DNA of 64,000 bases from Mesorhabditis belari (GCA_958450365.1 CAUEEP010000911.1:986001-1050000); one strand, 5' to 3'. Shown: positions 45,101 to 55,080, counted from the first letter of the stretch. The notes: generated by a model not told the origin, from the sequence alone. A program made the numbers and translations.

Positions 45101-48100
45101 GAAATTCGTACTCAAGCTCTTTTTAAAAAGCAGTGGTGACATCCAGATTACTGTAATCTCGAGGAGAAATAGGCAAATTTTACTTGGATATGGGATAAAA
45201 CAACGTCCAGACGTTTCGGGGTACGGTAGTTTTAGGTGCTTTTTGAAATTCCGTCTCAAACTCTTTTTAAAAAGCACCGGTGACATCCAGATTACCGCAA
45301 TCTCCCAGAAAAATGTGAAAATCTTACTTGTTAATCGGGTTTTCTGGAGGCAAAGGCGTTTCGGGAACGGTAATCGGAGCGCTTTTTGTCGCCGAGGCTT
45401 GTTTCGCTTTCGAAGCGGCCACTTTTTGGGCCTAAAATAAATGCAAATTGTTTAGCTAAATATTTTAAAGCTTACAGCAATCGTAAAGAGGTCCGAGTCG
45501 GAGTCGCTGTCGTCGAAAATCGATTTTTTAACTGGAGCCGCGGTGGTGGTTGGGGGAATTTTCTAAAATAAGATTTATGCAAATGTAAATATGCAAATTT
45601 GTTAAGTGACTTCCAGAATGAGGAGTGCAAAAAGAATTTTTATGAAATGCTAATCTTTAACCCACTTTTTCGGGAGCTTTCGTTTCCTGCTTTAGTGCCT
45701 TCTGAAAATTAGCATTTAAGCAAAATGTAAATATGCAAATTTGTCAAGTGACTTCCAGAATAACGAGTGCAAAAAGAATTTCGGCAAAATTCAAATTTTC
45801 AACCCACCTTTTCGAGGTCAACCTTGTTTTGAGGGTTTTGGGGTACGGTAGTTCCCGTCGAAACTTTTCCGGGGTACTGTACGTCGGGGTTTGGTCTAAA
45901 TTTTCAAAATTCTAACTTGCCCCTTGAAAACCAACGCTTGAAAATGGGAAATGGGGGTTTTTGCGGTTCCCGTTTCTCTTCGTGACTTCAAATTCGTGGT
46001 GGCGCTGAAATAGTGAATAAGGATTAAAGATTTGTGCGATCTGGAGCTCACAGCAGCTAATGGCTAAGTTAGAAATGCTTTTTGAGAAAAACGAGAAAAG
46101 CGGCGGAAAGGCTATTGATCTGAGGGTCGCTGGTTCGACTCCCACCGGTGACAATATTTTTCAAAAATTTTTTGCTAAGATTCTGAAAATGCGTGTCTAG
46201 GGGTTATTTTTGACGCTGATCACGAAAAACATGTTTTTAGCCTAGGTTTCCGCACGGAAAACTGACGAAACGTGAAAACAGCCATTTTTTCGCCCTTTAC
46301 TAAAATAGCTGTAAAAACTTTTAGAAAAGAGATATCTCAAAACGGTTTTTACCAATCGATCCGTCTTGAATTCAGCTTTAGGATGAGCTATAAAACGTCA
46401 AAATTCGACAAATTTAAGGTACTCTCCCAAAAAATCGGAAAGGACTTTTCCACCAACCCAATAAACCGACCAACCCAACAGTCTGAAATCAAAGATTTTT
46501 GCAATCTGGAGCTCACAGCAGCTAATGGCTAATTTAGAAATGAAAAATTCTTTAATTTGAAATATTTTAATTTGAAATTTGAAATATTTTAATTTAAAAT
46601 TTGCAAAATCGTTTTTTTTAACGCCAAATTCGCTCAAATTGCCATCAGATTTTAGAAAATTTCTAAAAAATACGCAACAAGAAACCTCAGAACATCGGCC
46701 AAACTCGGCACGAAGGTGTTTGTGGGCGGGGCGTCGCCTGGGAGCTGAAACTTTTAATTCCTGAAGCTCATGAAATGAGTTCATCGCTAAAACTGTTCGA
46801 TTTTTAACGTAAAACTTTAAATTCTTAATTTCGGCAGGCTTTCTGGATGTCACTAGACACAATTCAATAAGTGAAATCAGCAAAAAATGAATTCAAAAAA
46901 TTCGAATTTTTGATGCGTACGACTCTGAGAAAATTCTAGCAATTTCTGTGGATAGATTATAAAAATTTGCATTTAAAGCCCGATTTCTGGATGTCACTAG
47001 ACATAATTCAGTCATTAAAATCATCAAAAAATCAATTTGAAAAATTCGACTATTTCTTGCGTACGACCCTGAGAAAATTCTAGCAATTTCTGTGGCCAGA
47101 TATAAAAATTTGCATTTAAAACCCGCTTTCTGGATGTCACTAGACACAATTCAGTCATTAAAATCTACAAAAAATGAATTCAAAAATTCGACTATTTCTT
47201 GGGTACGAGTCTGCGAAAATTCTAGCAAATTCTGAGGAAAGATTATAAAATTAGCATTTAAAGCCCGATTTCTGGAGTCACTAGACAATCCCTAAACCCA
47301 ATTGATGACTATTTCTTGGGCGAGAAAATTCTAGCCATTTCTGTGGATAGATTTAAAAATTTGCATTTAAAACCGACCTTCTGGATGTCACTGGACAAGT
47401 CGTTTGGCTCAGCTTCGAGATTTTTGATCACTTCGGTCGTCGGTTCGTCGTCTACCGGCTCGTCCACAGGCTCAACAACGAGAGGCACTGGCTCGGTCGA
47501 TTTCTTCGAGCTGCTCGATCGGTCGAATGGAGACTCACTTTTGGCGGCCACGTGGCGTTTCTGGAATGAAATTTCTGGAGTTTTCTGGAATTTTCTGGAA
47601 TTCCAGGCTATTTTTGGATAACTGAACCAAGAAAAAAGTAAAAAAATGTACAAAAGCTGATTCTAAAAGTCTAAAAGTCTTCTGTGCTATCCAGATCGCT
47701 CAAAACTTGTTTTTCTTTCTGCTTTTTAAGTCAAGATCTTCAATATTTGAGTCAGGAAGCGTTTGCACTCACAGCCTGCGCAAAAATATCGTCCTCATCG
47801 TCCTCATCGTCTTCCGAGTCGAACAGGGTTGAGCGTTTTGGGAGCTGGGCAGGGAGAGATGGAACTGGAGGGATTGGCTGGGGTTTTCTGGAAATAAAAA
47901 AGGATGGTGTTGGGTAATTGAACCAGCTACAACCCGAGTTCGCGAAATTTCAAATTCTTGCGAAACTAAAAAGCTAAAAAGCACCTGTGATATCCAGATT
48001 ACCGTAATCTCAGAGAAAAATGTGTCAATTTTACCTGGATATGGGATAAACTAGCGTCCAGACGTTTGGGGGTACGGTAGTTTTAGATGATTTTTGCCGC

Positions 48101-49559
48101 TTTTTAAAATTCGGACGCAAACTCTTTTTAAAAGGCACCTGTGACATCCAGATTCCCGTAATCTCCCGGAAAAATATAAAAGCCTTACTTGTCAATCGGG
48201 TTCTCTTGAGGTAAAGGCGTTTCAGGGGCGTTAATTGGAGCACTTTGGAGCGGTGCTGAGACAAAATTCTCTAAAAAATTCAAAATCGATAAATTTCTTT
48301 ATTTTCACCTGAATTTCCCTCAATTTTTCCAATCTCTTTCGGTTTTTCGGTTTTTTTCGTTAAAACAAAGGTTTCTCGTTGAAAATCGACGCTTCCGATC
48401 ATTGGTGGCAAATTGAATTCCTGCAAAATTTGCATACAAATTGAATTCCTTCAAAATTTGCATACAAATGAAATTAGAATTCGAAAATTTACGTTTAACT
48501 TCAAAATACTGATAAAAGCGTTTTAAAAGCGTTTTAAAAGCTTCTGTGAGCTCCGGCTTGAACTCACCCCTCTTCCCAGTCCGATCTCTCCACTCACAAA
48601 ACCGATGCCGCCTCGGATCGCCGATTTGATCGAGTCGATCGTCTCTGTCTGGTTCTGTTGCATCGTTTTCTGAAATAAAACAAAAATTTTGGCGATCTGG
48701 AGCGCACAGCAGGATTTAAACGAATTCCCGAACCATTGGGCCAACATCGGAATTGATCGGTCGGAATTGATCGTCCTCAGAGATTTTCTGGAATTGTTAA
48801 AACTGAGAATTGGTTTTTGATTTAAATTTGGTGATTCTGGAGCGCACAGAGCATTTCTATCGTTTAAGAATTTTGATGAAGCACCTGTTCGACGAATTGC
48901 CGACTCGCCAGCAGATCCAAGTGCCCGTTGATCGCCTCGATGCCGACGTCGATCTCGGTGATCTGAAAATTGGGGAAATCGAGGGGTTTACGTGGCCTGC
49001 ACTCCAGTTTGAGCAAATTCACTCACATTTCTCGTCATTGTCCCTAAACGCTCCTCCAAGGCTCCCGTCCTCTGCTGGAGCATCTGGGAGAAACCCTCGA
49101 ACATCGAGCAGAGCTGAAATTTTCACCGAAAACTTTTGATGTGACTTCCAGATTGAGCAATTCTTTTAAAAAAAATTAAATGTTAATTTAAATATGCAAA
49201 TTTTTTCGGTCAGATCAAATTTTAACCAAAATGCCCTTTTCTAAAAATGAAAATTTGAAAGTAAAAATAGTTAAATTAGCTAAAGTGACTTCCAGATCGA
49301 CCATTTCTTTTAAAAAAATTAAATGTTAATGTTAATATGCAAATTTTTTTGGTCAGTTCAAATTTTAACCAAAATGCCTTTTTTAAAAATGAAAATTTGA
49401 AAGTTTAAAAAGTTAAATTAGCTAAAGTGACTTCCAGATCGATCATTTCTTTCAAAAAAATTTGACTTTACTTTTAAAATGAACATTTCCCACCTGTGAG
49501 TCCTCTGCCAGGGTCCAGTGGCCGGCTTTAGCGCGCAGCTGCTCAAATTGTGAGCTCAT
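30159..49559 (-). CDS. WASHC2: WASH complex subunit 2 (FAM21) homologue
   Basis: Scaffold of the endosomal WASH complex, which activates Arp2/3 and binds retromer. Exons, 5' to 3': 49559-49494, 49113-49027, 48962-48885, 48787-48722, 48669-48568, 48420-48309, 48270-48189, 47887-47773, 47560-47378, 46744-46686, 45895-45808, 45701-45666, 45562-45476, 45431-45328, 44881-44840, 44797-44720, 44678-44570, 37556-37482, 36447-36379, 36234-35457, 35003-34828, 33848-33735, 33698-33639, 33561-33479, 33228-33175, 32648-32601, 32529-32464, 32421-32284, about 31391-31332, 31265-31186, 30318-30159; about 1150 residues (human about 1340). The head has [43 protein letters not shown] and [13 protein letters not shown], aligning with the FAM21 N-terminus. 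The tail has six LFa motifs ([12 protein letters not shown] type), and [11 protein letters not shown] resembles the basic FAM21 tail. The exon at 31391-31332 has an unsettled phase. Confidence 0.9.
30400..31125. repeat. array of about 150-170 bp at the WASHC2 3' end
   Basis: Units carry GTGCCTTCCAG or GTGACTTCCAG, an AAAAACCGTT block, GATTACGGTAGAAAGAG and GGGCACGGTTTAGGAA. An inverted relative sits at 23250-23430. Confidence 0.85.
31430..32230. repeat. array of about 130-170 bp, WASHC2 intron 28, sense orientation
   Basis: Units share GGGCATTCTGGATGTCACA and GGTCGGAACGAGTTTGGCTC. Inverted relatives lie at 34060-34520 and 39040-39930. Confidence 0.9.
31784..31851 (+). tRNA. tRNA-like sequence, shortened T/acceptor arm, copy 1
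   Basis: GCCGCCATGGCCGAGTGGTT opens a tRNA-like unit with a 5-bp anticodon-type stem (TCTCG/CGAGA) and ACGGGTTCGATCCC. Its 3' side is about 4 bases short, so only GCCGC/GCGGC and GGG/CCC can pair. A relative lies inverted at 39457-39534. It is antisense within WASHC2. Confidence 0.4.
32690..33150. repeat. array of about 140 bp, WASHC2 intron 25
   Basis: Four units with GTGCGTTCCAG or GTGCGCTCCAG, GGCTGAATATCTTTT, ATTCGGAA and TCGTTGTCGTAACG. Confidence 0.9.
34060..34525. repeat. array of about 150 bp, WASHC2 intron 21
   Basis: GTGACATCCAGAATGCTCAA units with GAGATTGACAAGTTGAG; inverted relative to 31430-32230. Confidence 0.9.
34690..34828. repeat. minisatellite that repeats the exon 21 donor
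   Basis: About five units of ATCTCATTCCTACCGTACCC type, 27-30 bp. The unit nearest exon 21 supplies its donor (GGG followed by GTACGG on the minus strand), so every unit is a copy of the splice junction. Confidence 0.8.
36600..37370. repeat. inverted repeat arm left of WASHC2 exon 18
   Basis: Units with GTGCGTTCCAGAACTGGGCT and AACAAGCCTCGTCTAGATTC. The complement lies at 41750-42370, so exon 18 (37556-37482) sits in the loop of a possible intramolecular duplex. Confidence 0.85.
37640..37930. repeat. 31-bp minisatellite in WASHC2 intron 17
   Basis: About nine units of AGAGCTTCCTATTCGATAGC with CGACTACTG. Confidence 0.95.
37975..38165. mobile_element. degraded relative of the 63366-63886 MITE core
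   Basis: GTCGCGTAGTCGAACTTTAA, TTTATGCTACAGCGTTCG and GGGCTTTTTTTTTGATACC match, inverted, the core at about 63480-63615. Confidence 0.55.
38170..39035. other. intron 17 stretch without a recognisable gene
   Basis: Contains CTGGATGTCAGG, CTGGAGGTCAC and GGAATGCAC 11-mer variants. Open frames at 38693-39041 lack any family signature. Confidence 0.4.
39040..39930. repeat. array of about 150-170 bp, WASHC2 intron 17
   Basis: GTGACATCCAGAATGCTCAA units, same family as 34060-34525, interrupted by the tRNA-like 39457-39534 and its GAATAAATGTCGACTTTTTA flank in inverted order relative to 31784-31975. Confidence 0.9.
39457..39534 (-). tRNA. tRNA-like sequence, shortened T/acceptor arm, copy 2
   Basis: Minus-strand relative of 31784-31851 with the same shortened 3' side (CCCAACGGC). 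Several arm positions differ and pairing is weaker. Probably a tRNA-derived repeat. Confidence 0.35.
39935..40895. other. WASHC2 intron 17, mixed low-complexity DNA
   Basis: Pyrimidine-rich run at 40570-40640 with a C tract. 11-mer variants (CTGGATGTCATG, CTGGAGCTCATG) are seen. No gene. Confidence 0.4.
40900..41115. repeat. 18-bp AAATGCTAATTTTCTG minisatellite
   Basis: About twelve units of AAATGCTAATTTTCTGMTT type. Confidence 0.9.
41750..42370. repeat. inverted repeat arm right of WASHC2 exon 18
   Basis: Complement of 36600-37370, with GGTTCTGGAACGCACAGA and GACGAGGCTTGTTTTTGCG units. Confidence 0.85.
42985..43640. repeat. array of about 150 bp, WASHC2 intron 17
   Basis: Units with GTGACATCCAGATTACCGTA, GATATGGGATAAAC and GGGGTACGGTAGTTTTAG. 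Direct relatives at 44960-45310 and 47935-48180. Confidence 0.9.
43960..44535. repeat. array of about 140 bp next to WASHC2 exon 17
   Basis: Four units with GTGCGTTCCAGCTTGGATAG and TCTAATTTTTGGGTTTTTAG, ending just before the 44570 exon. Confidence 0.9.
44955..45312. repeat. GTGACATCCAGATTACCGTA array, WASHC2 intron 14
   Basis: Two to three units of the same family as 42985-43640, adjoining exon 14. Confidence 0.85.
46103..46151 (+). tRNA. 3' half of a tRNA-like sequence
   Basis: GGTCGCTGGTTCGACTCCCA resembles variable loop plus T-arm; no D-arm or matching acceptor strand is found upstream. A fragment only. Confidence 0.25.
46845..47400. repeat. array duplicating the 3' edge of WASHC2 exon 9
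   Basis: Four intronic units (about 46850, 46985, 47125, 47268) share CTGGATGTCACTAGACA and TAAAAATTTGCATTTAAA with the end of exon 9 itself (47378-47400). Confidence 0.85.
47930..48180. repeat. GTGACATCCAGATTACCGTA array, WASHC2 intron 7
   Basis: Two units, same family as 42985-43640 and 44955-45312, next to exon 7. Confidence 0.85.
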
Positions 49560-50105
49560 TTTCGAGGGATTGCACAGATTCGATTAGAAATTGTAGAAAT
49601 CTATTATAGGATTATTATATGGAAAGCTGGTTTGATAGGGAAATATTGGACGAGGCTATAAACTACAAAAATTTCCTTTTTCTCAGTCTCTCTTTTTTGA
49701 CTCGATCTATCACCGAAAGGGGCGCATTTTAGCAAAAAAAGATTAAAGATAAAGAAAAAGATTTAAAAAATTAGTTCTCAAAGCAAATGGTAAACAATTT
49801 GAGCAAAAATCGAGCAAAAATTGAAACAAAATCCCCTTTGGAACGTGTTCGCCTTTGAATTTCGAGTTTCGCTTTGAAATTTGCATTTTTGAAGGCAGCA
49901 AGCTTCGATCTGGATGTCAGGATCGGTACTTTTTTGAAGCAGGAGCTTTTTTGATCAAGAAACAATTCAATTTACGTCAAAATCAGACTTCGAGACCAAA
50001 ACTAGCTCTGTGCTTTGAAATTTGCATTTTTGAAGGCAGCACGCTCCGACCTGGATGTCAGGATAGGTAATTTTAAAATTTCAATATCAAATTACGATAC
50101 TTTCA
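49560..50105. other. WASHC2 upstream region
   Basis: Likely promoter side of WASHC2. The start of the compound tRNA-like repeat (AAATTTGCATTTTTGAAGGC, CTGGATGTCAGGAT) appears at 49870-50080. No other gene. Confidence 0.4.
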
Positions 50106-50173
50106 ACATGGCGCAGTCGGTAGAGCTTTAGACTGGCGAGCGGAGGGTCGAAGGTTCGACTCCCCGGCACGGA
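50106..50173 (+). tRNA. tRNA-like repeat, copy 1 of 6 (Lys/Ala-type arms)
   Basis: ATGGCGCAGTCGGTAGAGC and AAGGTTCGACTCCCCGG match D- and T-arms, but no acceptor stem pairs. The unit lies in a compound repeat with CTGGATGTCAGGAT upstream and GATATCCAGGATGCAC downstream. Read as a tRNA-derived repeat rather than a working gene. Confidence 0.35.
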
Positions 50174-50411
50174 ATCTTTTTGTTTTTTGTAAAATTCTTG
50201 CATAAAAATGTGTGCTGATATCCAGGATGCACTTTGGTTTTGGTTTTTATAGAAATTACATCAGAGAAAAGCCGAAAATTCCCTTTGGAACGTGTTCGCT
50301 TTTGAATTTCGAGTTTCGCTTTGAAATTTGCATTTTTGAATGCAGTAGGCTTCGATCTGGATGTCAGGATAGGTAATTTTAAAATTTCCAGCTCAAAATA
50401 CGACACTTTCA

Positions 50412-50477
50412 ACATGGCGCAGTCGGTAGAGCGTTAGACGGGCGAGCGGAGGTCGAGGGTTCGACTCCCCGGCCCGG
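50412..50477 (+). tRNA. tRNA-like repeat, copy 2 of 6
   Basis: Same compound unit; the anticodon region reads GACGGGCGAGC, one base shorter before GGTCGAGG. Confidence 0.35.
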
Positions 50478-50857
50478 AAACGTTTTGGTTTTTGTAAAAT
50501 TCTTGTATAAAACATTTAAAAAAAACCTTTCTTAGTTGACTTAAGACTTTTCTTTGAGTCATTTACGCAAAAAATGACATTTTCACATGCCCAAAACAGA
50601 GCCTTGAGCTTTCGAGACAATTTTGGACTTTTTTCGCTTTAGGAAGCGAAAAATCAACTAACTCAAGTACGGATCTGGAAGTCACGACAGCGATTAGCCC
50701 GTGTGAAATTGGAAAAATTCAGCTTTTATTCAACAAGTTTAGTCGAGCCACTTTTCTCGTTTTCCGGTGAAACTTTTCGGAGAATTATTTCTTTTTTGCA
50801 CGTTCTGGATATCAGGACACATTTTTATGGAAGAATTTTCCAAAAAACAAAAAGTTT

Positions 50858-50923
50858 CCGTGTTGGGGAGTCGAACCCTCGACCCTTCGCTCGCAAGTCT
50901 AACGCTCTACCGACTACGCCAAG
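50858..50923 (-). tRNA. tRNA-like repeat, copy 3 of 6
   Basis: Minus-strand copy with GGCGTAGTCGGTAGAGCG and GGGTTCGACTCCCCAACA. Confidence 0.35.
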
Positions 50924-51121
50924 TTGAAAATCTAGTATTTTGAGCTGGAAATTTTAAAATTATCTTTTCTGACCTCCAGATCAAAGCGTACTGTAGGCAA
51001 AAATACAAATTTCGAAGCGCAACTCGAAATTCAAAGGCGAACACGTTCCAAATGGAATTTTCGGCGGTTTTCTTTCAAAAATTTGCAATATTTGATTTTA
51101 TTCACTTTTTTTGGACCACCT

Positions 51122-52440
51122 ACCGTAAATACTGTAATTGGATCCCATGGGGTACTATTTTTTTCCTCCCCCTCTAGGGTGGGGTACTATTAGAGGGTGG
51201 GGCACTATTAGAGGGTGGGTTACTATTTTACACCACTATTCAAATTACCAAATCAGGACACATTCAAATAAAAAAGCAAACTTTCCAAAGCAAATTTTTC
51301 TTTAGTTTTTATTGGTTTTAACCATTTGAAAATTTAACAGTAAAACGAAACAAAAATAACTAACAAGCGAAATCAATAGAAACATCCAAATCAATGAATT
51401 CATCATTTGCATGATCATCAATTCCTCGATGTCCTTGAAATCCCGTCGATGCGATCGGCCCCAAGAGGTCCTCGATTTCCGTGTCTGTCCGATTTCCATC
51501 TCTGATCTCTAACACAAACTTCTTTGGCTCCAACCGCTTCGATGCACTTGCTCGCCGAAGCATCCAGCCAAACCGCCGTCTCATCGCAAGCAACAATGTG
51601 CTTGTAATCGCCTTCTTTGATTGTCTTGTTCAGCCTCAGAATGTGCTCGACGATGGCCTTCTCAAATTCGCTCGGCAGCTTTTGACAAGTTGTTGTTGGT
51701 GCCCTCAAAGAAAGTTGGTGGCGACCTCAAGAACGACCTCAAGACCTCAAGAACGACTCCATCCAGCCACGGGTTCTTTTGAAAGAAATTTCAGCTTTTT
51801 CGAATCGATTAGCCGCTTCATTCCAGATAATCCGGCGTGTCACTCGTTTCTTCTCCGCTCGACGATCCCGTATCCATTCAGCCAAACCGATATCAATCCC
51901 CTCCGAGTTCAAGTGGCGTCCGGCTCCATTGGGTCTCTTGCGTTTTCCGTGGACTTTCTCGAGCTCGATTTCTTGTTTGATGTAGGAACGCACACATTTT
52001 TGATCAATCTTATAGAATGCAGCAGCTGCTTTAATCGAAACATCATTGCCCATCTTTGCAAAAAAAGGGGGGTGGCTACTCTTTGCGCAACTTGCCATAA
52101 CTTTCTTCTAAGTGGGCCAATCTTTATGATTTTGGTGTTACTTTGTTGCACTTGTTGAGATCTACAATCATAAAGATTGGCCCACTTAGAAGAAAGTTAT
52201 TGCGAGCTGCGCAAAGAATTTGGCGCAAAGTAGCTACCCCAAATTTAAAAACAACAAATTTATGGGATAAAATTAAAAATACAAACGATTTCTCAAAATA
52301 CATGAAAATTTTCCGCTTTAAAAGCGTTGTTTGTAATTACGCGTTAGGTGGGGGTGGGGTACTATTAGAGGGGTGGGGGGGGGGGGGGGGGGTACTATTA
52401 GAGGGAGGGGGTGGGGTCCAATTACAGTATTATTTACGGT
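51122..52440 (-). mobile_element. pogo/Tigger-type transposon, truncated
   Basis: Ends ACCGTAAATACTGTAATTGG inverted at 52440 (with a 3-base difference), then internal GGGTGGGGTACTATTAGAGG repeats at both ends and a run of about 17 G near 52375-52392. A palindrome (TAAGTGGGCCAATCTTTATG) sits at 52100-52195. The minus strand encodes a damaged transposase. Confidence 0.8.
51418..52098 (-). pseudogene. pogo-like transposase, CENP-B-type DNA-binding part and start of DDE domain
   Basis: The minus frame 52098-51739 has KAAAAFYKIDQKCVRSYIKQ, then LAEWIRDRRAEKKRVTRRII and GWMESFLR, the two helix-turn-helix modules of pogo/Tigger proteins. After a break near 51720, 51708-51418 gives LPSEFEKAIVEHILRLNK and HIVACDETAVWLDASASK, the first catalytic Asp of the DDE domain. 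The second and third catalytic residues are missing, so the copy is not autonomous. Confidence 0.75.
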
Positions 52441-52805
52441 GGGTTCTATTCCGGGGCGTATGAACATATTTCCTTTGTCTTATTCACTGCCAGATCTGCC
52501 TCGAAACTTAAAAACACAAGCGATTTTGACCAACTCTGCAAACACACCCTTTTGTGGTTACATTTCCGCAGCAAATTGTATAATTTTCGCGAAACTATTG
52601 ACATCGGATTGTTCACATGAAAAAGTGGCGTTTCGATGACAAATCGATGCCTTCATCATCATCCAAAAAAAAATTCCCGGCATTGTTTAGTTGAGTCACG
52701 TTTCTCGTTTTTCCATGAAACTTTTGCTGGTTTTGTTTGTGAAATCGTACAATCTGGATGTCAGGACACAATTTGAAACAATACTTTTTACAAAAGCAAG
52801 AAGTT

Positions 52806-52871
52806 TCCGTGCAGGGGAGTCGAACCCTCGACCCTCGGCTCTCCAGTCAAACGCTTTACCGACTGCGCCAT
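52806..52871 (-). tRNA. tRNA-like repeat, copy 4 of 6
   Basis: Minus-strand copy with ATGGCGCAGTCGGTAAAGCG and GGGTTCGACTCCCCTGCA. Confidence 0.35.
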
Positions 52872-53279
52872 GTTGAAAATTTGGTTTTTTGATATGGAAA
52901 TTTTATTTTTATCTATCCTGACATCCAGATCGAAGTCTACTGTAGTCAAAAATACAAATTTCAAAGCACAGAGCTAGTTTTGGTTTCGAAGTCTGATTTT
53001 GATCTCAATTGAATTGTTTCTTGATCAAAAAAGCCCTTCCCCACAGTCTGATGTCGCAAAATTGAATATTCATAATTTTCCGAGCATCGCTTTTGTCTAT
53101 CAATGGCCCCGACTGTCACTGAATGAAAGAAAAAGAGCGTTTCGCGTTCGCAGCTTAAAAAACGGTTAATGAAAAAGAAATCGAAAAAATTTCAACGAAA
53201 ACCTTAGATCTGGATATCACTTAGTACTTTCATTTGTTTAGTTACAATTTTTAAGCACGAATTGCTGGCACAGTTTTGG

Positions 53280-53560
53280 CGTTGGAGTTTGACCGGAAAA
53301 AGGTGACGAAAGCACCGATTTTCTTCAAAATTAGCATAAAAATGGGAATCCTGGAGCGCACAGTGTCATCTAAAATCAAAATGAGCTCAAAAAAACCATT
53401 TGGAAAATTTTATGAAGCTGCTAGGTCCATTTTTATTCAATTTTCCAATTTGCATCTCAAATTTTCATTTCAAATTTGCATATTTCTGATTGAATCGCTT
53501 TTGTGCGTTCCAGATTGTCGTTTTCTTATATAAAATTTCCTTTTTCACTTCATAAACCCG
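53280..53560. repeat. inverted repeat arm matching 60370-60640
   Basis: CTGGAGCGCACAGTGTCATC, GAAGCTGCTAGGTCCAT and GTGCGTTCCAGATTGTCG here are the reverse complement of 60430-60660 inside SLC49 intron 2. Confidence 0.8.
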
Positions 53561-54012
53561 AATTTTTCGTTGAGAAGTCAATTTTGGCACTTTCGTTTAC
53601 TAAAACTTCTCAATTTTCCTCGAAAATTTCCCCATTTCTTTGAAAGCCTCGCTTTTTCTGTGATTACAATTCGCGAATGAAGCGATTTCGCCACGGAATG
53701 GTGAGCATTTTGAATAGCGGCCGGGCAAAGAGACGGCCGGGCAAAGATTCATTAGTTTCCCATGCAAATTGTAAAGATCGGCAAAAGTGAAAAGCGGGGG
53801 GCTTTTGGTGGCTCTTGTGCCATCCAGGATGCACTTTGATTTTGTTTTTTATAGAAATTACATCAGAGAAAAGCCGAAAATACCATTTGGAACGTGTTCG
53901 CCTTTGAATTTCGAGTTGCGCTGTGAAATTTGCATTTTTGACTACAGTAGGCTTCGATCTGGATGTCAGGATAGATAATTTTGAAATTTCCAGCTCAAAA
54001 TACGACACTTTC

Positions 54013-54080
54013 AACATGGCGCAGTCGGTAGAGCGTTGGACTGGAGAGCGGAGGGTCGAGGGTTCGACTCCCCGGCACGG
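54013..54080 (+). tRNA. tRNA-like repeat, copy 5 of 6
   Basis: ATGGCGCAGTCGGTAGAGCG, then TTGGACTGGAGAGC and GGGTTCGACTCCCCGGCA; same compound flanks. Confidence 0.35.
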
Positions 54081-54461
54081 AAACTTTTTGTTTTTTGGAA
54101 AATTCTTGCATAAAAATGTCTCCTGATATCCAGGATGCACTTTGGCTTTGTTTTTTTTCGAAATTACATCAGAGACAAGCCGAAAATTCCCTTTGGAACG
54201 TGTTCGCCTTTGAATTTCGAGTTTCGCTTTGAAATTTGCATTTTTGAAGGCAGCAAGCTTCGATCTGGATGTCAGGATTGGTACTTTTTTTGAGCAGGAG
54301 CTTTTTTGATCAAGAAACAATTCAATTTATGTCAAAATCAGACTTCGAGACCAAAACTAGCTCTGTGCTTTGAAATTTGCATTTTTTGGATCCAGCACGT
54401 TTCGATCTGGGTGTCAGGTTAGGTATTTTTAAAATTTCCAGCTTAAAATACAGTACTTTCA

Positions 54462-54528
54462 ACATGGCGCAGTCGGTAGAGTGTTAGACCGGAGAGCGGA
54501 GGGTCGAGGGTTCGACTCCCCAGCACGG
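54462..54528 (+). tRNA. tRNA-like repeat, copy 6 of 6
   Basis: ATGGCGCAGTCGGTAGAGTG and GGGTTCGACTCCCCAGCA; same compound flanks. Confidence 0.35.
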
Positions 54529-54529
54529 A

Positions 54530-55080
54530 AACTTTTTGTTTTTTGGAAAATTCTTTCATAAAAATGTGTCCTGATATCCAGAACGTGCAAAAAACAAATA
54601 ATTTCCCGAAAAGTTTCAACGGAAAATGAGAAAAGTGGCTCGACTAAATTTGTTGAATAAAAGCTGAATTTTTCAAATTTCACACGTGCCAATCGCTGTC
54701 GTGACATCCAGATTTGTATTTGAGTTGCTTTATTTTTCCTTTCCTAAAGGGGATAATCCGAAAATCCTTCAGAGTCTTTGAGTTTCTCGTTCTCGGGGAA
54801 AAGAACACCCTTTCTTTTCCGTCTTTTTTTGCGATCACTACTACGATTTTTCCCCCGGCTAAAGCCAATTGATTTGACCCGATTACACACCACCATTGGG
54901 TTGATAAGTGAGTGCCTTGAAAGAATTTTTTATCAGGACAAGTGTACAAGTGTCTGGGGGTGGCTGACTAGGAGAGAAAGTGAATTTGAAAAATCACCAA
55001 TCTTATGCTGTTGTACAGTACTGTAAGCGCTAGGGTCTCTGCTTTTCAATACCGTCTTTATCTTCCCCAGATTTGGACCT
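54530..55080. other. intergenic stretch, nothing recognised
   Basis: A GTGACATCCAG at about 54701. Open frames on both strands at 54680-55026 have no family signature. Confidence 0.35.

Noticed and set aside
36600..45312. CRISPR-like arrays (short repeats with spacers)
   Set aside because: This is nuclear animal DNA; the units are whole 100-170-bp tandem duplications and not short repeats with unique spacers.
45910..46009. Possible extra WASHC2 exon ([18 protein letters not shown])
   Set aside because: It has plausible splice sites, but no phase joins it to both neighbours, whereas 46744-46686 and 45895-45808 join perfectly without it.
51481..52158. 225-codon plus-strand frame
   Set aside because: It is the shadow of the pogo transposase encoded on the minus strand.
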